Below are positions 1 to 19,460 of a stretch of DNA of 64,000 nt, piece by piece. Each line of letters opens with the position of its first letter. Positions within the stretch are counted from its first letter, which is position 1. The translations under genes were made by a program, and so were the position numbers. A model generated the notes under the pieces. It saw only the letters and a program-made list of their open reading frames with translations. It was not told the origin of the DNA and made no database searches. This DNA is from Podarcis raffonei (Eukaryota; Chordata; Lepidosauria; Squamata; Lacertidae): assembly GCF_027172205.1 (NCBI RefSeq), contig NC_070614.1, forward strand, positions 40,740,001-40,804,000, in the 5' to 3' direction.

Positions 1-190
1 GCCGTTTACCTTCCCGCTAGTAAGCGGTCCCTATTTATCTACTTGCACCCGGAGGTGCTTTCGAACTGCTAGGTTGGCAGGCGCTGGGACCGAGCAGCGG
101 GAGCGCACCCCGCCGCGGGGATTCGAACCGCCGACCATGCGATCGGCAAGTCCTAGGCGCTGAGGCATTTACCCACAGCGCCACCCGTGG
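1..190 (-). repeat. tRNA-derived SINE, 5' part, cut by window edge
   Basis: Read on the minus strand this is the head of the same SINE seen whole at 28487-28812 and 43729-44066. It holds the tRNA-like part with a B-box-like GGTTCGAATCC and the stretch about cards reading 'cctagcagttcgaaagca'. The SINE's 3' half would lie left of the window. Several CpG sites have diverged from the other copies, so it is not a very recent insertion. Confidence 0.85.
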
Positions 191-957
191 GAGACTAGTG
201 TGTGTTAAAGCACTTAAATGACAGGGATGGTATGGAGATCTGACAGGGAATTTGTGTGGTTGGAAAATACTGCTTTTAAAACACCCTGGAATGGGAACAA
301 TACGTTGGTGGGGAAACCTTGGTTATATTCTGTGGAGCTGGGTATTCTAGAACAATAAAACATTTTTAAGGGGTGTTTTAAAAATAGGATGCTTGGCAAC
401 TATCACACCCTTTGTCATTTTCATTCCCATTCCCACTGAGGGATTAAAAGTTCCTATATCCTTACTACCGTTTTGGAGATGCAGTTAACTACTTTGGCAA
501 GACAAGCAGTGTGTTCCCCACTCTTTATCAGAGGGTCCTCTGTCCTGCCTGCCTGTTTCAGGCTTGTGGAGGTTTTTCTTTCCTATCCCCTTGAAACTTT
601 CCCTTGCTTTGCTATGTACTGTATTATTAAAAGTTTCTCAAGATTGAGACGGGCATTTAATTTAGTGATCTGATCCAGGTTCATACTTTAGCAACCCAGG
701 CAATCAGGGGGTGGGGGTAAAGTATGATAAAGAACATAGACATATGGCCCCGAATGTTCTCTCATCCTAGGAAAAGCTCCCTGAGCACTGTAAGCTGGCA
801 TGTCAGTGGCTGAATCTCAGCACCCTAAGATAGCTTTCCATAGTAATGTGTCAGTGGCTTCTTTGTTCTCAAAAGGGATATTGCAGTGAATATTCTTCAC
901 TACCTAGCTAGTCAGTTTCCTTCACAGGTTCTACTTCTTCTGCTTTGTTCCTCTCAG
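191..957. other. Non-coding stretch upstream of the zinc-finger exon
   Basis: No convincing coding exon or clear repeat is visible. It ends in a pyrimidine-rich tract and CTCTCAG, the splice acceptor of the zinc-finger exon, so most of it is probably an intron of that gene. Short open frames here show no protein-family motif. Confidence 0.5.
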
Positions 958-2147
958 CAGATGCTGGATTTGAAAGCCAGACGGAAGCAGAAGATCTCAC
1001 AATAGAAGCCCCTGAAGGAAGAGGAGAGGTGCAGGCGCTGGAAATGACTTTGAGCACTGAGCAGAGAGGAGAAGCACCAAAGGGCAGCAGAGGTGCTGGA
1101 AGACACCTGATGGACCGAGATGGGGAGGACACAACAGAGGCCGAGCCACACCCTCCTAACAATTCCCAGAGTCCCAGTGACTGCAACAGTCAGCCAAAGG
1201 TAGAGGAACAGAGATGGAGGAGCCAGGTGAGAAAGCGCCGGGCAAAGGAGACTTCCTATGATCCTCCAGGTTTTATCAACCTTTTGGGTATCCTGGAACC
1301 TCCTCCTCCCCCTGCCCCCCGCAAGCCGGTGGTGAAGCCCTACCACTGCACCGAGTGCGGGAAGAGCTTCTCGCAGAGCTCTGTGCTCATTGAACACCAG
1401 AGAATCCATACAGGGGAGCGGCCTTTTGTGTGCAACGTGTGCGGGAAACGCTTCTCCCAAAGCTCCACCCTGATGGGGCACCAGAGGATCCACACCGGCG
1501 AGAAGCCCTTTGCTTGCCCCGAGTGTGGGCGGGGCTTCAGCCGGAGCTCCGCCCTGACGGAACACCAGCGCACCCACACCGGCGAGACGCCCTTCCCCTG
1601 CCGGGAGTGCGGGAAGGCCTTCAGCCGCACCTCCAACCTGGTGAAGCACCTGCGCACCCACTCCGGGGAGAAGCCCTACACCTGCACCCTGTGCGGGAAG
1701 CGCTTCTCCCTCAGCTCCAACCTGCTGAAGCACGAGCGCACCCACTCTGGGGAGAAGCCCTTCCCCTGCCCGCTCTGTGGCAAGTGCTTCAAGAAGAAGA
1801 CCCACCTGGTTTCCCACAATCGGGTGCACACCGGGGAGCGGCCCTACCGCTGCGAAGAGTGTGGCAAGTGCTTCTCCCAGAGCTCCTCCCTCATCGAGCA
1901 CCAGCGCATCCACACCGGGGAGAAACCCTACAAGTGTGCCCAGTGTGGCCGAGGGTTCTACGTCAACTCCAAGCTGGTCAAGCACCAGAGGATCCACACG
2001 GGCGAGAAACCCTACGCCTGCTCGGCTTGCGGGAAGACCTTCCGGTACAAGCAGCAGTTCCCGCGCCACGTGGCCCACGTCCACCCTGGGGAGGAACAGG
2101 TGTCTGTGCTCACCTTGGGCCCCAGTGTTAACGTGCTGCTCTCATAG
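958..2147 (+). CDS. C2H2 zinc-finger protein, last exon (nine fingers)
   Basis: Last coding exon of a C2H2 zinc-finger gene, probably a nuclear DNA-binding regulator. The frame stays open from the acceptor (CTCTCAG ending at 957; CAGCAG makes 960 an alternative) to TAG at 2145-2147. An acidic, Ser/Glu-rich lead of about 130 residues with a Pro run (PPPPPAP) comes first. Nine tandem fingers follow, from about 1341 to 2084, of the form C-x2-C-x12-H-x3-H joined by TGEKP/TGERP-type linkers. The last finger has H-x4-H spacing. The frame has no ATG at its start; the first in-frame ATG is 1044, so earlier exons (possibly outside the window) should hold the true start. No KRAB or SCAN domain is visible in this exon. 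Finger count and flanks did not let me name an orthologue; mammals have BCKDK and VKORC1 next to KAT8 instead. Confidence 0.85.
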
Positions 2148-3192
2148 AGCTGGAACAGGCCGCTGCCCTTTGGGGCTTCAGGCATCATGCAGTGCCAGAT
2201 TTGGTAACTCTGTAGCCTGTCCGGTTTAGCCTCTCATTGCTAAGGTGTGAAGCGGTTCCTGGGACCTCCAAGGGTCATTCTAGTGGCAGTCAGTGGGTCA
2301 CAAGACTCGTTCCATCCTCCTGTAGAGGAGCTGTTTCCTGAAATGACGAGGGTTAGCATTCATGGCTTGTCATTGGGAAAGGGGCTGGGGAAATCAAGGC
2401 CGCTTTGCTTCAGGGGGGTCCCAGACTAGTGTAAATATGCAGTAGCACCAAGGACAGCGGCAACCTGAGATCTTGTTTCAGAGGGAAATGTTGACCACTG
2501 CAGTGATTCCGTTACTGCCCATGCATTGTTTTTTGAGGGGTATGGAACTCAAAACGGTTCACTACTGATAACTGTGCCTTTCCGTTCTGTGAGGGTATTC
2601 CTGGTATCCTCCAGCAGCTCCCTTGTGGCATTTGTTCTTTCCGTCTTGTTTTGAGGACAGGCAAATGGATTTCGGCCTCTTTTTCTCCTTTTCCTTCTTA
2701 GTTTGCAGTATTGCCGAATAAGTTAGGCAAGTGTGTATTTCCTAGGCCTTGTTTCATTTATCAAGGAAAGGCAAAATCATAGTGTGCAGTTCTTTACCAT
2801 ATTATCTAAGAGACAGCCAGTTAACCTTTTGAGGACGTTTTTTCCATCATTCCATCCAGAATGAAGGTCATTCTGAGAATGCATTTCTGTTATCAAATGG
2901 AGGAGAACAGCAAACAAGCTCAGAGGTAAAAAATTCTACTGGTTTTAATGGGGATGGGGCCCCCCTGTTTGGTATTCAAGGCAATCCCTACATAGCCAGC
3001 ATGTGAAATACTGTGGGTATCCATCTTGGTTGAGAGAAAATGCATTTTGACTGTTATTGGGTCTTTAGGATAACCATGGTAGCCTCCAAATGATGCCCAG
3101 TTCTCACTGTGTGGTTCAACTGAGTAAGCCATTCTTCTAGATCAACAACACAAACAACGTAACAGGCTGCATGTAGCTATATAAGAGTAATG
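2148..3192. other. 3' flank of the zinc-finger gene
   Basis: Probably 3' UTR and then spacer. I see no clear AATAAA close to the stop and no other gene or recognisable repeat. Confidence 0.4.
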
Positions 3193-3424
3193 GCACATGT
3201 AGAAAATAAGCTCGGGGGTTGCATAACTAGTTAGCATGCCGGAAAGCTCACCTGGCCCAGACACGGAAAGGATTAACAGATTGATAGCTCTTTCTCGATT
3301 CTGTGGGTGGTGTTGCATGGCCGTTCTTAGTCGGTGGAGCGATTTGTCTGGTTAATTCCAATAACAAACGAGACTCTGGCATGCTAACTAGTTATGCAAC
3401 CCCGAGCTTATTTTCTGCATGTGC
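3193..3424. repeat. Fold-back (inverted repeat) built around an 18S rRNA fragment
   Basis: The arms 3193-3240 and 3378-3424 are reverse complements over about 47 bases with one mismatch and one indel. The roughly 137-base loop and the inner part of the right arm read as sense 18S rRNA. The left arm is the antisense of the right arm. The outer part of each arm (about 17 bases, e.g. CTTATTTTCTGCATGTGC on the right) does not match 18S as I recall it. See the separate 18S entry. Confidence 0.85.
3239..3408 (+). pseudogene. Partial 18S rRNA pseudogene
   Basis: The run from about 3239 (GGAAAGCTCACC) to about 3408 (ACCCCGAGC) follows the 3' major domain of vertebrate 18S rRNA, including GATTGATAGCTCTTTCTCGA, TGGTGGAGCGATTTGTCTGG and GGCATGCTAACTAGTTA. 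Differences from the functional sequence as I remember it are mostly C-to-T or G-to-A at former CpG sites, as expected for a methylated, non-functional copy. It covers only about 170 of 1.8-1.9 thousand bases, so it is not an rRNA gene. Confidence 0.88.
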
Positions 3425-4253
3425 TGTTCTTCGTCTGATACCTGCATACAAGGAACGCTAGATTCTTAAAAGCATCTTCATGTGGAACACTACAAGACTG
3501 ATATAAGAATTCCACACCGTGGATATTGCTAATATAAGAACTGAATACTGTAGATTGTATTTCCTGGTCTATCTGCTGGACTTTAATTTCTCATAATACG
3601 TTTCGTTTATATGATAAGTTAGTCTATAGAACCATATATTTTGATATGATATGTTGAATCGCATTTGAAAAAAGAATTTATATAGTTACATACAGCCTGT
3701 TATGTTGTTTGTGTTGTTATCAGTTTTGCATTTACGTGACAAAGGGCTTGGTAGTGTTTTGATTCTTCTAGATCAGGCTGGGGGACCTTTTTCCAGTCCC
3801 AGGGCCTCGTTCCCTCATGGACAACTTTTGGGCTGCAGCATGGAAGGGAGGGCTGCAACAGATGTGACTACATTCCAACCAAGCAAAAGTCACCAAGAAA
3901 TGGTACATGCACAAACTTACTTCTCAGTCCAGGCAAGTAAGAGACATTATAACAGTTAAAGAGCACATTCCAGTCTGACCAACAGGGTCTGGGAAGTCTC
4001 AAGGGTCAAATAGAGATGACTAGAGGGCCACATTTAGGGTCAAAAATAAATAGCAAAGTGTGGTTCCTTTGTCCTCCTGGCAGACATAAAACTGCTAGAC
4101 AAACAGAGTTACCTTGGAGGGGGGAAACTGGGTATGATCCTGCCCAAGCCAAACACATCAGGTTCTACCTATTTCAACAGAGAGCAGTTCATTGTTCCTC
4201 CCGCTATAATCACAGACTTTTAAGTTGTTAACTTTGGCTGGATTGTGAGAATT
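3425..4253. other. Spacer, no gene recognised
   Basis: AT-rich sequence to about 3700, then a mixed stretch (3770-4240) that may be an old repeat but matches no family I can name. Confidence 0.3.
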
Positions 4254-4925
4254 AGGAACATGGGAAGCAGCCTTATACCGAGTCAGAACATTGGCCCCTC
4301 TAGCTCAGTTTTGCCTCCACTGACTGGCAGTGGTTCTCTAGGTCAGTGGTTTTCATCCAGTGTGTCATGGCACCCTGGGATTCCTTGAATGATGGTCAGG
4401 GGTGCTGTGGGCAACACTGGCCTCTGTCCCTCTTCCCTCTCTCCCTCTGATGCCCTCTCGCGTCTCTGCCTCCTAAAGGCTTGCACAGGTATTCGTTGCA
4501 GCAGCCCTGGATACAAGCACCCTAGGTGAATGGTGCCTTTGGAGCTGGCCAGAGGGTGCTTCCAAAGCCCCTGTGAGGCAGTGTGAGGAGGCACCTCTCT
4601 TTGGGACCAGCAGCTCAGAGACCAGGGGCAGCAGCTGTGGCTGCCTAAATGATTCCCAAGGAGAGGAGAGAGGAAGCTGAGGGAACACACCACAAGGGAG
4701 GGTGCTCGAAAAGGGGCGAGAGGCTGCCCGCTCTGAAGACAAGGGGTGACATAACTGGGCTCCTGAGCCCCACAGGGGTGCCGCAGAAAGACTGTAGTTG
4801 GTCAAAGGAGCCGTGGACCCAAAAAGGTTGAAAACTTCTGCTCTAGGTTTTCAGAGATGCCCGAGAGTGAACCTGGGGCCTTCTTTATGCAAAACAAAGC
4901 TCTACTGAACTAAAGCTCTTCCTCC
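4254..4925 (-). repeat. tRNA-Ala-like SINE, split by a hAT insertion
   Basis: Minus-strand SINE whose two halves (4254-4343 and 4849-4925) match the uninterrupted copies at 6426-6629 (-) and 27238-27420 (+). Plus-strand landmarks are the tail GGAAGCAGCCTTATACCGAG near 4262 and the inverted tRNA-like head (GTGAACCTGGGGCCTTCTTTATGC) near 4867. The 4344-4840 segment is a separate insertion. Confidence 0.8.
4344..4840. mobile_element. hAT-type non-autonomous DNA transposon nested in a SINE
   Basis: A 497-bp element starting CAGTGGTTTTCA and ending TGAAAACTTCTG, i.e. 12-bp terminal inverted repeats with two mismatches. It is bounded by a perfect 8-bp direct repeat CTCTAGGT at 4336-4343 and 4841-4848. 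Eight-bp duplications with CAG-starting termini are the signature of hAT transposons. No transposase frame is present, so it must have been moved in trans. Confidence 0.85.
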
Positions 4926-6425
4926 CTTTTATTAGTTTCTTCCCCTTCTCCAAAAAGACTCATTTGAGCAAGAAGTCATTTAATTGAGGAGTTTGTCCTT
5001 TCCAGCAGAGAATTTCCTTGAATCACAAAGATCTTCACAAGGTCAGAATTTCATGAGGACTAGGATGGAAAAGCAAAGCTGTTCTACAGTTGAATGAGTA
5101 GCAGGCATGCAAACCCTAAGCCACTTACCTGGAGGTCAGTTCCACTGGATTCCAGCAGGCAAGGCAGCTGTGGTGAAACCACCACAGGGTGAGTATTAAA
5201 TGCTCAGACGTACCTCAGACAACCAGTGAAAGCAGACTTCACTGTGTTGGGTAAGACATTTGAAAGATGGAGTGAGCTAAGTGAGTAGCAAGCAATCATG
5301 GCCATCTGCAGGGAGGGCAAGGGCAGCAGCCATTTCCCCCAGATGAGATGGACTCTCCAAATTCCCAGCTTGCATTAAAAAAAACAGAAGCACTTGAGGA
5401 ACCCAAGACTTGAGGAACGTCAACACTAGGCACGGTCTTCGGTGGTGAGTTGTGGTTTTGTTTTTGAGAAAGTAGATTGCCCCTGCCTTTCAGTGTTTTT
5501 AGCCAATGAATGAGATCATAGTCATGATAGACATTTGGGAAAGCAGATCTGGCCAATTAGACATAAAGGAGTGAAACACCCATTTTCAAGGCCAGCCTTT
5601 CTTAAATAGTGTTCAGCAAAATCCTGAGGTTCCAACAAAGCACTCTAAGAAAAATGTTGTAATGATGGGCATGCATCTCCGCTGCAGCCGTGGAGATTAA
5701 GTGCACTGCTGAAGCAACAGTCTTGGGAACTACTGTTATTTTTATTATGGTTGTTATTTATTAAATTTATATACCACCCTATACCCACAGGTCTCAGGGC
5801 GGTTCCCTTCCCTTCCCTTTCTTTCATTCCCTCGCAGTTTCCAGGGGTTACATTTCAGCAGCGCCCAGCAGCACAGGCAGGGCTGCATGGCTTCCCTGCC
5901 TTCCTAATGCCATGCAGCAGAGCCAGTCTGCCACTCCTCACTGCCTTGCCTCCTTCTAGGTAACCAGGATTAACCAGAATTGGGAAAATGTCCAGGAAAA
6001 TCCAGACATAACAACAGTGTCGTTTTTGCCGATTTCCCTTAAAAACAGCTCAATAACATCTTTTTTTGCGATTTTGCCCAAAAAGCTCAACAACTGTGCC
6101 AAAAAAGCTCAGCTTTTGTGTCTGGATTTTCACTTTTGGAAATATGGCAACCCTAGGTAAGCATCAAACTATCCTTCCAGCACTGACCCTCCAGCGGTAT
6201 AGCTTGTGGGGGGGAGGCATGGCCCTGGGCGCAAAATTATGAGAGGACACAAGAAGGCACCCCCAGGACAGCTGAATTCCACTGCTTCATGTAATTTATT
6301 CTGTAGTCAATTTTGAGGGATTGACTCTGCTCATCTCCTTATTTTTCTGTGCAAATCCAAATTGGTTCAGCAGATTTGTGAGTAAATGTTATAGTCAGCA
6401 ATTGAAGCAATAAAGAAATCAGTAC
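4926..6425. other. Spacer with short repeat remnants
   Basis: No gene seen. Around 5750-5815 (plus-strand TTATATACCACCCTATACCC) is the inverted 3' end of a LINE of the type also found at 23290 and 62118. Around 5969-6155 is a stretch with repeated AAAAGCTCA words, probably an old interspersed repeat. Confidence 0.4.
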
Positions 6426-6629
6426 AGGAAGCTGCATTACACTGAGTCAGACCATTGGTCCATCTAGCTCAGTATTGTCTACAGTGACTGGTAGACATCC
6501 TAAGATGTCAGACAGGGATTTCAAGGATTTCAGGCAGGGCACATTCCCAGTACTACCTAGAGATGTCTGGGATTGAACTAGGGACCTTCTGCGTGCAAAG
6601 CAATTGCTCTAGCCACGGCGCTTCCCCCA
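6426..6629 (-). repeat. tRNA-Ala-like SINE
   Basis: Full-length minus-strand copy. The plus strand shows AGTCAGACCATTGGTCCATC near 6450, CTAGCTCAGTATTGTCTACA next, and the inverted B-box/anticodon region GGGACCTTCTGCGTGCAAAG near 6581. The reverse complement of the last part is tRNA-Ala-like, with the trailing inverted A-box degraded. Confidence 0.8.
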
Positions 6630-7748
6630 AATGGCATGATGCTCAGTTGCCCAGATTGTGAAGCTAACAAATCAAAAAGAAGATGGACAAGGCAATTCCT
6701 ACAAGAGATCTGAGAAAGATTTGCAAATGTAGCCAAACTTTACGTAACAGCACCTGGTCAAGATTCCAAACATTTTACTCCAAAATAATCAAAGTATGTG
6801 TTTAATAACACCAACTCAAGCCTTATTTTAATTTCTGCTGGCTCTGTTAATAGGGAGCAATAGAGGTACCTACTTTCCCATTTAAGTGTGTTAGGTGAAA
6901 ATAATAACAACTTAAGTTACTTAGTGTTATCCTCCACAAAAGAGTAAAAAGGCTGTGTGGAATATCTGCCTTGTGTGTTTTAATAGTTTTGTACTGACTG
7001 TGTTTTAGACTGTGACTGTTTTCTTTCTAACCCCCCCCCCCCCAATGGCTCATTAAAAACCATAATTTCACACAACCTAAATGTTCTGGCTTTGTTTGCA
7101 GCACAGGGTTTGTTCTATCCACAAATAACACTCTGTTTAGTTAGGAGTCCAGTGTGGTGCATTCTGGAACAATGTCTTTGAGACATTGTGGGAGGTCTTT
7201 GAGCAGCAATTCCCAACTGTTTACTACGATTTTAAAAGGTCTTCTGAAAAATCAAAGCACATACACATGCCTACTGTGGCTCTGCATGAAATATCATTTT
7301 GGATTTCTCTCCCAGTCCACCTTTATTCAGGACAGGTAATTCAGGTCTTTGAACGTATCAGAATTGACTGGGCATTAAATCCCCATTTCATTATTTATTA
7401 GAGATATCTGTATCCCACTTTTCTAGTTCAGACTGAGGTGGCTAATGCCAACATGTTTTTTATTTTACAAAAGCACACAGAGCTATAAAGTATAGAAATG
7501 CAAGAGATAGGGCCATTACACACCTTCAGAGGAAGGTGTGTGTTGCATCTCTGAATGAGATAACGCTCTGGACTTTGCTTGCTCCACTCAGTTTCAGCTG
7601 GGAGGAGCAAGGTTGGGTAATTTGCACTGGATGCAACTGCCTCATACAAGCGTACCCAGTGCAGAGGCTGTGCTCTTACCCATCCTCTGGGACGGCTGCC
7701 TGTTGCATCTCTGTGTGAGTCACTGCGCTACACTTTCCTCCTCCATAA
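6630..7748. other. Spacer, no gene recognised
   Basis: AT-rich spacer with a poly-C run at about 7031-7043. Short open frames at 7154-7401 and 7536-7718 show no domain or splice support. Confidence 0.35.
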
Positions 7749-7756
7749 CTCCTGAG

Positions 7757-8440
7757 CAGGGCTGGATTTAGGTTTGATGAGGCCCTAAGCTACTGAAGGG
7801 GTAATGGTGCCCTTTATATGTCCAGCTGTCCTTTGTCAACAACAAATTGTCACTGTTTTTTGTTTCGAATATATGCTATATGGTAATTTATGGACCTAAT
7901 GGATATCTAAGGCCATTTGCGCATAATAAAATATGTATTTTATCAGAGTAATTTTTGAATTGAAATACAATTAAGAAGTATATTAATAGTGAAATAATTA
8001 TTAAGCTCTAACTTAAAATGATTTTTTATTCATAACCAACTTAATAATGCAAACACATTGGCATTTGGCAATAGCAAAAGTTCCTTTAGAAACACTTTTT
8101 ACAAAGACTCATAATCTAGTCTCTAGAAACTTGCTATAACATGAAATAATAGGTGTAAATATATTATGCAAACTACTCATAATTATAAATTGCAGAATGT
8201 AGGCACCCTATAGTATATAGAAATGAGCAAACCAGTGATATTTTAGGGAGCAGGCTAGCAGACCATTACTTACATCATAGGAGCCTACAAAACACAAAAC
8301 ACTGTTGCTGTATGTAGGTTTTATTTTATTTGTTTTTCATCTTATATTTTGGAAATGTACATCCAGCGGTTTTTTCCCTTTAATTTTTTTTTGGGGGGGG
8401 GCAGCTATAGCTTGTTTAGTTTATGCGTAAATCAGCACTG
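7757..8440. mobile_element. hAT-type non-autonomous transposon, 684 bp
   Basis: Starts CAGGGCTGGATTTA and ends TAAATCAGCACTG, giving matching inverted termini. Flanked by a perfect 8-bp direct repeat CTCCTGAG at 7749-7756 and 8441-8448. The interior is AT-rich with no transposase. Four bases beyond the right duplication sits an unrelated TA-flanked element (8453-8667). Confidence 0.85.
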
Positions 8441-8452
8441 CTCCTGAGCGTA

Positions 8453-8667
8453 CAGTGGTACCTCAGGTTACATACGCTTCAGGTTACAGACTCCACTAAC
8501 CCAGAAATAGTGCTTCAGGTTAAGAACTTTGCTTCAGGATGAGAACAGAAATCGTGCGGCGGCAGTGGGAGGCCCCATTAGCTAAAGTGGTGCTTCAGGT
8601 TAAGAACAGTTTCAGGTTGAGAACGGACCTCCGGAACGAATTAGGTACTTAACCTGAGGTACCACTG
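8453..8667 (+). mobile_element. Mariner-like MITE (CAGTGGTACCTCAGGTTA family)
   Basis: About 215 bp with near-perfect inverted termini CAGTGGTACCTCAGGTTA and TAACCTGAGGTACCACTG, plus internal repeats of GCTTCAGGTTAAGAAC. The CAGT terminus and the TA beside the left end fit the Tc1/mariner superfamily. The same family recurs at 31236-31477 (+) and 45884-46101 (-). Confidence 0.8.
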
Positions 8668-8675
8668 TTTTGACC

Positions 8676-8735
8676 TGGAGGCAAGTTCAGTGGGACTTAC
8701 TCCTAGGTAAGCGTTCATAGGATTGCCGCCTTAGG
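8676..8735. repeat. Old interspersed repeat fragment
   Basis: Contains TTCAGTGGGACTTACTCCTA and CATAGGATTGC, a motif pair seen again in diverged form at 20352-20440 and 56510-56605. Family not named with certainty. Confidence 0.5.
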
Positions 8736-8899
8736 GAAGCACATGGGGGCGAAATGTTTTTCTGAGAGTAGCTTCTTTTTACTCCTGAGCGATCTAAAAG
8801 AACAATTTTTAAAAACCAGCTGAGATTTACAGCGCCTATTTCAGCCCAAAGTGACCCCCAACTTGGAAGCAGGAGTCTAGTCGGTGCCCGGTTTTATTT

Positions 8900-9308
8900 C
8901 GGGGAAGCAAGGCCACCTTCCCCAGCCTCCAGGGCGCGCATTGTCGCCTAGAGAGCTCCAGGCGTAAAGCGCCTGGCGCGGTGCATGCTGGGAGAAGGCC
9001 GCGGCTTTACCTTAATAGTTCTGGAGCCCCTAACCTGACTTAAAACGGGCGCTCACGCGGGTTCTCCGTCTCCTAGCAACGTTCCGCCGCGCTGAGCGGC
9101 CTCTCGCGAGCGCCTTGCGTCACATGACCCAAGGCGTCATATTCGCGCGCCACCTCCGTACGACAGTGACCCCCTCCTTTTTTTTGTTTCTTGTTTTAAT
9201 CCGAAGAATTCACTTCCGGTTTGGGCCTTGGACGGTTGGCGGGACCGTTAGTCGCGGGGGGGAAGGGCGCGTGGGTTGTGAGCGCGAGTTCTCGCGGTGG
9301 CGGTTGTC
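8900..9308 (+). promoter_or_regulatory. KAT8 CpG-rich promoter and 5' UTR
   Basis: GC- and CpG-rich, TATA-less region just before the KAT8 start codon. Visible motifs are GCATGCTGGGA (8983-8993, ZNF143/THAP11-like core), CTCTCGCGAG (9101-9110, the TCTCGCGA housekeeping motif), the E-box GTCACATGAC (9119-9128, USF type) and CACTTCCGGT (9211-9220, perfect ETS/GABP site). This fits a broadly expressed gene. The exact start of transcription cannot be read from the sequence. Confidence 0.75.
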
Positions 9309-18340
<9,032 letters not shown>

Positions 18341-19460
18341 AGGAGAAACTGATCTAAGCAACGGGAGCAGCTCGGCTTCAATACACATCCACCCTTCGTT
18401 TTAAGAGATTGTCTGAGGCATTCTTGTTGGTATTGCATTGATCAGACATGTCTTGGAACAGATGTTTTCAGGGTGGCAGGGAGAGAAGGGGTGTTAGCAG
18501 TGTGACGCCAACTTTACTGTGCTCCACTAGAGTGAAGACTTCCCACTTCCTCCCCCACCCTCATCTCACCTCCTGTCCCTTTCTGATTCTGCATGGCAAA
18601 CTCCTTCCTTCTGGCGAAACCTGCTGTCTTGCTCTCGTAGGGTAGTAGAATTGGTGGCTTCCGTCTTAACCAGAAGAGGAAGGGGATACACACCTTCTCA
18701 TCTGTTGTTTGTCACTGGCCCTGGAAGCTTAGTTTCTGAGCTGTTCTAGCACAAAACCTTGGACTGCCTCTACTTCTATTGTCAGACAGGTAGAGCAAAA
18801 CAGGGGCAGTAAACACACGTGAGGCAGTATTTGGGAAGCAGTTAGTCAGCAAAATTTCAGGTTGGGGGGGGTTCGCTTTTAGCTATGACCGTTTGGAAAA
18901 AGAAGACTTGATTGTAGTTGCAATTTAGTTTTCCACAGTCAAATTGCAATTTAGATCCATCACAGTCAAGAGTTTTGAGAGTGGCACGCCAAAGGGGGGC
19001 ATTGTCAGAATTGTGCACAGAAGTGCTTCATGCTCCGCTCAGCAGATGAGAGCACGACTGTGCAGAGTTGGGTTTGAGGCTGAATTTAAAAGCATGGATT
19101 TCCAAGAAACACAGCAGCTGAGAAGTCACTGTGCCACACCTGACCCTGAGAATATCCCTGGCAGCTGTAGTGTCATAGCTAACAGGGTATCTGGCCTTTT
19201 GGGTTGACCTAGTTGATTTTGATTTTCTGCAGAGACCCTACATGAAAGGGATGGTTCTAAATGCAAATATGATGGGGTGGGGGCTGTTACTTGCCACGGG
19301 GTTGTTGTCTTAGCCCAGGGGAATGTACAACCTCCAAACTGGAGGAAACCGAACAGTGGGATATTGTGGGTTAGTTGGTTCTCACAAGTTGCCCTACCAT
19401 TGTATGAGCTACCTTTGCCAGAAATAAAATGAGAAGGAATTTTCTCAGAAGAATCGGCAT
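18341..19460 (+). other. KAT8: KAT8 3' UTR (probable)
   Basis: Follows the TGA at 18338-18340. The first clear polyadenylation hexamer is AATAAA at 19433-19438, which would give a 3' UTR of about 1.1 kb. A second AATAAA lies near 20489. No other coding exon is visible here. Confidence 0.6.
19433..19438 (+). terminator. KAT8: Candidate KAT8 polyadenylation signal
   Basis: Canonical AATAAA, about 1.09 kb after the KAT8 stop; the first one in this orientation. Use of this site is inferred. Confidence 0.55.

Noticed and set aside
1-190. A working tRNA gene from the tRNA-like sequence
   Set aside because: It is the head of a SINE that occurs in several copies here and does not form a complete tRNA.
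954-2084. Long open frames antisense or out of frame to the zinc-finger exon
   Set aside because: They mirror the repetitive finger sequence; only the + frame gives zinc fingers.
4343-4831. Open frames on both strands
   Set aside because: They lie within the non-coding hAT element and show no transposase motif.
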